Of a stretch of 64,000 bases of DNA, positions 60,346 to 64,000 are shown one piece after another. Made by a program: the position numbers and the translations under genes. Source of the stretch: Epiperipatus broadwayi (Eukaryota > Onychophora > Udeonychophora > Euonychophora > Peripatidae). The stretch lies in the NCBI GenBank assembly GCA_028023455.1, contig JAQFVV010006238.1, positions 2,550,572 through 2,614,571 on the forward strand, given 5' to 3'. Position 1 is the first letter of the stretch. Each line of letters opens with the position of its first letter. The notes under the pieces were generated by a model. That model did not search any database. It was given only the letters and a program-made list of their open reading frames with translations, and was not told the DNA's origin.

Positions 60346-63300
60346 TCTATCATCATCATTATCAACCATTATCAATCCACTGCAGGATGAAGGTCTCTCC
60401 AAGTTTAATCCATCTTCTCCGATCTTTAGCTTCTCTTCTCCACATCACCCCTACACATTTTCTTATTTCATCCACCCATCTTACATGTGGTCTCCTTCTG
60501 GGTCTTTTACAATCTCTTGGAATCCAGTTTAAAATTTCAATTGTCCATCTATTATCATCTCTTCTAGCAATATGTCCAGCCCAACTCCACTTCAATCTTT
60601 TAATTTTTTCAATGAGGTCAGTAACACCTGTTTGTTCTCTTACCCATACATTGCGTTTTCGATCTCTTCTTGTTACTCCCAACATACATCTCTCCATACT
60701 TCTTTGAGTGGTCTGAAGTCTCTGTATTGATCTTCTATTAAGTGTCCAAGTCTCAGATCCATAAGTAAGAACTGGTAAAACACATTTGTTAAAAACCTTC
60801 CTTTTCAAACACATAGGCATATTTCCTTTTAATATCAAGTTATTTCTACCAAAAGCACTCCAACCAAGTTTAATTCTATGATTAATTTCCTCTATTATGT
60901 TTCCATATGTATTAATAATCTGACCAAGGTATTTGTAACTCTTAACTTCTTCTAATTCATCATAATCAATCTTTATTTTCATATTTTGAGCAAATCGATT
61001 AAACATTACTTTAGTCTTTTTAACATTTATCTTTAGTCCTACTTTCCTACTTTCATCTGATAACTCCTGCATCATTTCCTGCAGCTCGGAAGCATTATTT
61101 GCAAAAACAACTACATCATCTGCGAAATCTAAATGACTTAAATAATCTCCATTTACTTTCACTCCTTTAGTTTCCCATTTTAATCCACAAAATACTTCTT
61201 GCAGCACTGCTGTAAAAAGTTTTGGAGATATGGAGTCACCTTGTCTTACACCTTTCTCAATGTTGACTTTCCCAGTATCATTATGTAATCTAATTGTTGC
61301 TGTTGCATTTTTATAAATATTCTTTAAAATATGACAATATCCTGGATCTATACCTTGATGATCCAATGCTTTAATCACTGAAGAAATGTTTATAGAATCA
61401 AATGCCTTTTCATAATCTACAAATCCAAAACATAATGACAACTCATATTCATTTGTTCTTTCTATAACTTCTCTCAATACTTGAATATGATCTACTGTAC
61501 TAAAACCACTTTTAAATCCAGCTTGTTCTCTTGGTTGGTGAAAATCCAAGGTTCTCTGTAGACGAGTTGTAATTATCTTGGTAAAAATTTTATATAAAAC
61601 TGATAAAAGGCTGATAGGTCTGTAATTTCTAATATCTTCTTTATCACCTTTTTTAAATATTAATATTATTACTGCATTCTTCCAATCATCCGGTACATCT
61701 TTATCATTTAGACATTTGGTATATAACTTTGCTAATATTTTTTCTGTTTCTTCACCTGCTTCTTTTAATATATCAATTATAATTCCATCATTACCTGGAG
61801 CCTTTCCTTTTTTCATACATTTAATTGCATTTCTCACTTCTTCATTTAAAATTCTGGGCAATTCGGAAGATGTAATAGATATAGGAGGTACTTGTTCTTT
61901 ATTACTATATAATTCTTGATAAAAATCTTCTACCAATTTCATAATGTCATCCTTCTTTTTAGTAATAATTCCATCTTTTTTCCTTATTGCAGATATAAAT
62001 TTCCTACCAATATCAAAATGTTGTTTTACATTCTTAAGACTTTTATTTCCTTCTACAGCTTTTCTTGCTAGTTCACAGTTATACTTTCTTATATCATTTT
62101 CAACTCTTTTCCGCACCATTTTACAAAATTCGAGATATTCAATTCTTTTTAATGCATCATTCTTGCATATCTTCATATTCCTTCTTTTCTTCATAATTTC
62201 TCTAGTCTCAGTAGAAATTTTATTAGTCAATTGCTGCTTTTTTCTACCAGCTATCTTTGTTGCAGTTTTTAAAAGTGTATCAGTTATTTTCATATTAATT
62301 TCATTCAAATCTGAATCATGTTCAAAATCTACTAATACTTGAAACCGATTTGTAAGTTCTAATTTAAATTCATTAGAATGTTTCTGAAGATTAGGAATAT
62401 CAACTGTAAATATTGTTTTTCTTAATAATTTTTGTCTCTCTAGTTTTACATTAACACGTATCTTACACCTTACTAATCGATGATCACTCTCTGTGTTAAA
62501 TTTATTAAGAACATTACAATCTTGAAATATGTATTTCCTGTTAGTCAAAATATAATCCAATTCTGCTGTACCTTCATTTGGATGCTTCCATGTCCATTTC
62601 CTTCTAACATTTTTCTCAAAAAAAGAATTCATAATATAAAGTTTTTCCTTCTCTGCAAACTCCACAAGTCTATGTCCTCTCTCATTTCTATTACCATAAC
62701 CAAAATTACCTACAACAGTTTCATCTTTCATTTGTTTACCAATTCTAGCATTAAAATCTCCCATAACAATTTTAAAATGTTGTTTACTCTGATCAAAAGC
62801 CTTTTGTACATCCATATAAAAATCTTCTACTACTTCATCACTGTGAGAACTTGTTGGGGCATAAACCTGAATTATCTGCATTTGATATCTGCTATTAAGT
62901 TGTATAACTAATCTTGCCACTCTGTCTGATACACCATCAATCTCCACAATATTGTTCTTCCACTTTTTATTTATAATGAATCCTACTCCACTTGTATTTC
63001 CAATATTTGTGCCTTTATAATAGAGCATATGTCCACTTTTTAAATCAATTGTCTCTTCACCTTTTCTTCTAACTTCACAAAGTCCAATAATATCCCATTT
63101 AATATAAGAGAGTTCTTCTAATTCTTGCAATCTTCCTTCACTTGAAAGTGATCTGCAGTTGTAAGTACCTAAATAAAAAGTCGTCATCAAATGGCAGCCT
63201 GGGTCCGCCTCCAGGATATTCTTAGCACCCTCCGCCTTCGGCCACCAACCGCTGCCTTGGTTGGTGACTTTACAGCCTCCTGGGATTAAGGGCCATGCTT

Positions 63301-63640
63301 TATTTTTGTCTGTCATAATTGTATAATTGGGAAAAATCTTTATCATTTACACAAACATTCATTCTGCATTATCAGGCACTGAGAAGAAAGACCATGGTGT
63401 TTCTTGATCTTAAACTCAGAGGTAAAAAGCCAATAAACTCACCACGCTGGCTAATGCGTGTTGGTGAGCAGCCCATCCATGTTCGTATACTATATGAATA
63501 AACATATAGTAATAACAGCTGCAACGACAAGAACGTATGGAGTGGACATTAGGAATTTGCCCTGCTCGGTTCCTTTAAGGCCTCCAAGAGGAATCAAAGG
63601 GTCTCCTTTCAGTTAATAGCAAACTCCTTTCTGCAGCCAA
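60346..63640 (-). mobile_element. near full-length RTE-clade LINE
   Basis: About 3.3 kb on minus: a GC-richer 5' UTR (about 63640-63347) including CACCAACACGCATTAGCCAG and CGTGGTGAG, one long ORF, a very short 3' UTR and a tail of ATGATGATG-type repeats (60361-60350 reading minus). A single EN-RT ORF, absence of ORF1, short 3' UTR and microsatellite-like tail instead of poly(A) are RTE features. At least six other decayed copies occur in this window. The exact 5' end and target duplication were not fixed. Confidence 0.88.
60362..63346 (-). CDS. RTE endonuclease-reverse transcriptase, intact ORF (994 aa)
   Basis: Encodes the enzyme that nicks DNA and reverse-transcribes the element RNA at the nick. 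N-terminal APE-type endonuclease: [16 protein letters not shown] near residue 58-75, LCEVR near 90 (metal-binding Glu), YAPTSSHSD near 160, MGDFNARIG near 197, SDHRLVRC near 289 (catalytic His). RT domain about 480-830: [43 protein letters not shown] (first Asp, near 643), [13 protein letters not shown] (near 697), FADDVVVFA (catalytic pair, near 738), YKYLGQII (near 804). Basic C-terminal region [14 protein letters not shown] and [11 protein letters not shown]. All catalytic motifs are intact and no stop interrupts the frame. The first Met may not be the true start: Met at residues 11 and about 53 also fit, the latter just before the EN domain. Possibly active. Confidence 0.92.
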   Translation of the reverse strand: MIKIFPNYTIMTDKNKAWPLIPGGCKVTNQGSGWWPKAEGAKNILEADPGCHLMTTFYLGTYNCRSLSSEGRLQELEELSYIKWDIIGLCEVRRKGEETIDLKSGHMLYYKGTNIGNTSGVGFIINKKWKNNIVEIDGVSDRVARLVIQLNSRYQMQIIQVYAPTSSHSDEVVEDFYMDVQKAFDQSKQHFKIVMGDFNARIGKQMKDETVVGNFGYGNRNERGHRLVEFAEKEKLYIMNSFFEKNVRRKWTWKHPNEGTAELDYILTNRKYIFQDCNVLNKFNTESDHRLVRCKIRVNVKLERQKLLRKTIFTVDIPNLQKHSNEFKLELTNRFQVLVDFEHDSDLNEINMKITDTLLKTATKIAGRKKQQLTNKISTETREIMKKRRNMKICKNDALKRIEYLEFCKMVRKRVENDIRKYNCELARKAVEGNKSLKNVKQHFDIGRKFISAIRKKDGIITKKKDDIMKLVEDFYQELYSNKEQVPPISITSSELPRILNEEVRNAIKCMKKGKAPGNDGIIIDILKEAGEETEKILAKLYTKCLNDKDVPDDWKNAVIILIFKKGDKEDIRNYRPISLLSVLYKIFTKIITTRLQRTLDFHQPREQAGFKSGFSTVDHIQVLREVIERTNEYELSLCFGFVDYEKAFDSINISSVIKALDHQGIDPGYCHILKNIYKNATATIRLHNDTGKVNIEKGVRQGDSISPKLFTAVLQEVFCGLKWETKGVKVNGDYLSHLDFADDVVVFANNASELQEMMQELSDESRKVGLKINVKKTKVMFNRFAQNMKIKIDYDELEEVKSYKYLGQIINTYGNIIEEINHRIKLGWSAFGRNNLILKGNMPMCLKRKVFNKCVLPVLTYGSETWTLNRRSIQRLQTTQRSMERCMLGVTRRDRKRNVWVREQTGVTDLIEKIKRLKWSWAGHIARRDDNRWTIEILNWIPRDCKRPRRRPHVRWVDEIRKCVGVMWRREAKDRRRWIKLGETFILQWIDNG

Positions 63641-64000
63641 GAACATCTATACAATGATACAAATTAAGAAAATGAAAGATATCACTGTTTACCCAATCTT
63701 TTTTTAAAAAGAGGATGTCTGTGAGAGTATATAACATAAGCTATATAATATTTTCGACTATACTAGTTTTACATTATACAGAACAAGAAGAATCATTTTA
63801 GAATGCCTATTGTTTACTTAGACTAATCATAGGTTTGTTTCAAAATATACTGCTGTGCCTTATATAAGTTGTAGGGTGTAATCAAATCAGATATGACAAT
63901 GAGGGTCGATTTTAAAGAAATATTCCTTGACTACAGAATTGAGATTGTTTATAGCTTAAGGGTTGATTATTATCATCTACATTTATAAACCTCTTAAAGC
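63641..64000. other. A+T-rich DNA beyond the RTE 5' end
   Basis: No coding or structural feature seen. Confidence 0.4.

Noticed and set aside
61944-62911. Several + strand ORFs opposite the RTE gene
   Set aside because: They are antisense shadows of the 994-codon frame, Phe/Leu/Ile-rich from its Lys/Asn codons.

Overview
This is a non-coding-dominated stretch of animal nuclear DNA, strongly A+T rich (by eye about 70% or more), with (TA)n and (TTA)n microsatellites, an intron-flanked vertebrate-like kelch exon and dense layers of transposon remains. It is not bacterial: there are no long host ORFs, operons or ribosome binding sites. The RTE-type LINE, Merlin, hAT and pogo relics, short tRNA-derived repeats and hammerhead repeats suggest an invertebrate metazoan (chelicerate or mollusc would fit), but the sequence alone does not fix the taxon.

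Host gene content: one convincing exon, 55491-55703 on +, encodes two kelch blades of a KLHL1/4/5-type BTB-kelch protein, with canonical splice sites. Its 3' end and the start of the next intron have decayed tandem copies downstream (about 56060-56620). The rest of the gene must lie in + strand exons outside what I can recognise.

Layout. 0-2 kb: pogo/Tigger transposase relic (-). 4-14 kb: RTE relics (+), one of them split by a nested 6-kb LINE of a different clade lying on -. 14-22 kb: mostly featureless A+T-rich DNA with short tRNA-like retroposons. 22.1-22.7 kb: clean solo LTR with a 5-bp target duplication. 24.7-25.0 kb: tRNA-derived SINE whose head is inverted-duplicated into a 33-bp hairpin and whose body carries a hammerhead-like core. 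26.9-27.7 kb: 33-bp minisatellite. 30.0-30.5 kb: hAT-type element. 32.5-34.3 kb: Ty3/gypsy pol relic (-). 34.5-35.1 kb: LINE relic. 39.0-41.4 kb: a Merlin DNA transposon with a decayed but recognisable DDE transposase. 42.7-44.5 kb: a related non-autonomous element with an hAT element nested inside. 45.6-46.4 kb: an unclassified TIR element. 47.6-49.5 kb: two opposed truncated RTE copies meeting in (TA)n. 52.4-54.9 kb: the most interesting object. 60.35-63.64 kb: a nearly full-length RTE LINE with an intact 994-codon ORF (-).

The 52.4-54.9 kb object is an array of about 471-bp units, three in one orientation followed by three in the other, bounded by an identical 12-bp direct repeat. Every complete unit contains a minimal type I hammerhead ribozyme (ACCAA stem I strand, CTGATGA, 4-bp stem II, GAAA, very short stem III, cleavage site, TTGGT). 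This matches the architecture known for animal retrozymes (small non-autonomous retroelements copied through ribozyme-processed circular RNA), but here in a head-to-head inverted arrangement. The intact RTE at 60-63 kb is a conceivable but unproven source of reverse transcriptase for the SINE-like and ribozyme-bearing sequences.
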